A DNA stretch of 28,037 nt from Chloroflexota bacterium (GTDB lineage Bacteria; Chloroflexota; Anaerolineae; Aggregatilineales; Phototrophicaceae), in NCBI GenBank assembly GCA_023430545.1, contig JAEZAF010000145.1, positions 1-28,037 of the forward strand. Reading direction: 5' to 3'. A program made the translations under genes and the position numbers. Each line of letters opens with the position of its first letter. Positions within the stretch are counted from its first letter, which is position 1. Shown here piece after piece: positions 28,014 to 28,037 of this stretch. A model generated the notes under the pieces. It saw only the letters and a program-made list of their open reading frames with translations. It did no database searches and was not told where the DNA came from.

Positions 28014-28037
28014 TTCAGAATGCGCAGAAACGTTCAG

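Overview
The window is a bacterial chromosome segment of moderately high GC, with Shine-Dalgarno sites of the AGGAG type in front of most genes. It contains no rRNA, tRNA, transposase, integrase, phage gene or CRISPR array. The mixture of AraC regulators with DSPY..IWR N-termini, many RibD-C/DHFR-like reductases, SRPBCC/AHSA1 proteins, VOC proteins and lipase-like alpha/beta hydrolases is typical of accessory regions in Chloroflexota and some Actinobacteria or Bacillota. I favour Chloroflexota (Anaerolineae-like), at low to moderate confidence, because no marker gene is present.

Layout. From 1 to about 21.5 kb every credible gene lies on the minus strand, so transcription runs right to left. 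The stretch is an array of small paralogous enzymes: seven complete and one edge-truncated RibD-C/DHFR-like reductase, a decayed ninth copy (16634-16690), four AraC regulators, five alpha/beta hydrolases, two SRPBCC, two VOC and two DUF1801 proteins, a cupin, a DUF1905/YdeI-like protein, a DUF4177-like protein, a peptidase-E-like protein, an MFS exporter, a methyltransferase and a SnoaL-like protein. From 21.5 kb on the strands are mixed: HxlR-SCP2 (+), Lrp/AsnC (+), DUF1579 (-), a GT4 glycosyltransferase (-), a long ArsR-type regulator (+), a small helical protein (+), a GNAT acetyltransferase (-) and a membrane protein (-).

Regulatory logic. The most striking signal is a 19-bp element, TGTCGTTTTTATTCAAGAC on the coding strand, found seven times in the first 10 kb. 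Each copy overlaps the -35 position and is followed 17-18 bp later by a TANNNT -10 box and then a gene start. Four of the seven lie immediately downstream of an AraC gene, so the AraC paralogs probably act as class-II activators of the neighbouring reductase or DUF1801 genes and of three further genes. The sites fall into two classes (TGTCG and GGCCA/TGCCA), which match two subclasses of AraC protein by both N-terminal domain and first HTH helix.

Other regulatory features are two ArsR-type genes with clear palindromic operators on TTGACA promoters (14474-14512 and 25103-25163), and two regulator genes (ArsR, HxlR) whose -10 box lies six bases from the ATG, predicting leaderless mRNAs. A 13-bp GATTAGCGTG-type tandem repeat occurs at two places 10.5 kb apart. 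The enzymes look like stand-alone detoxification or xenobiotic and antibiotic-modification functions kept in small coupled operons, not one biosynthetic pathway; their substrates cannot be read from sequence.
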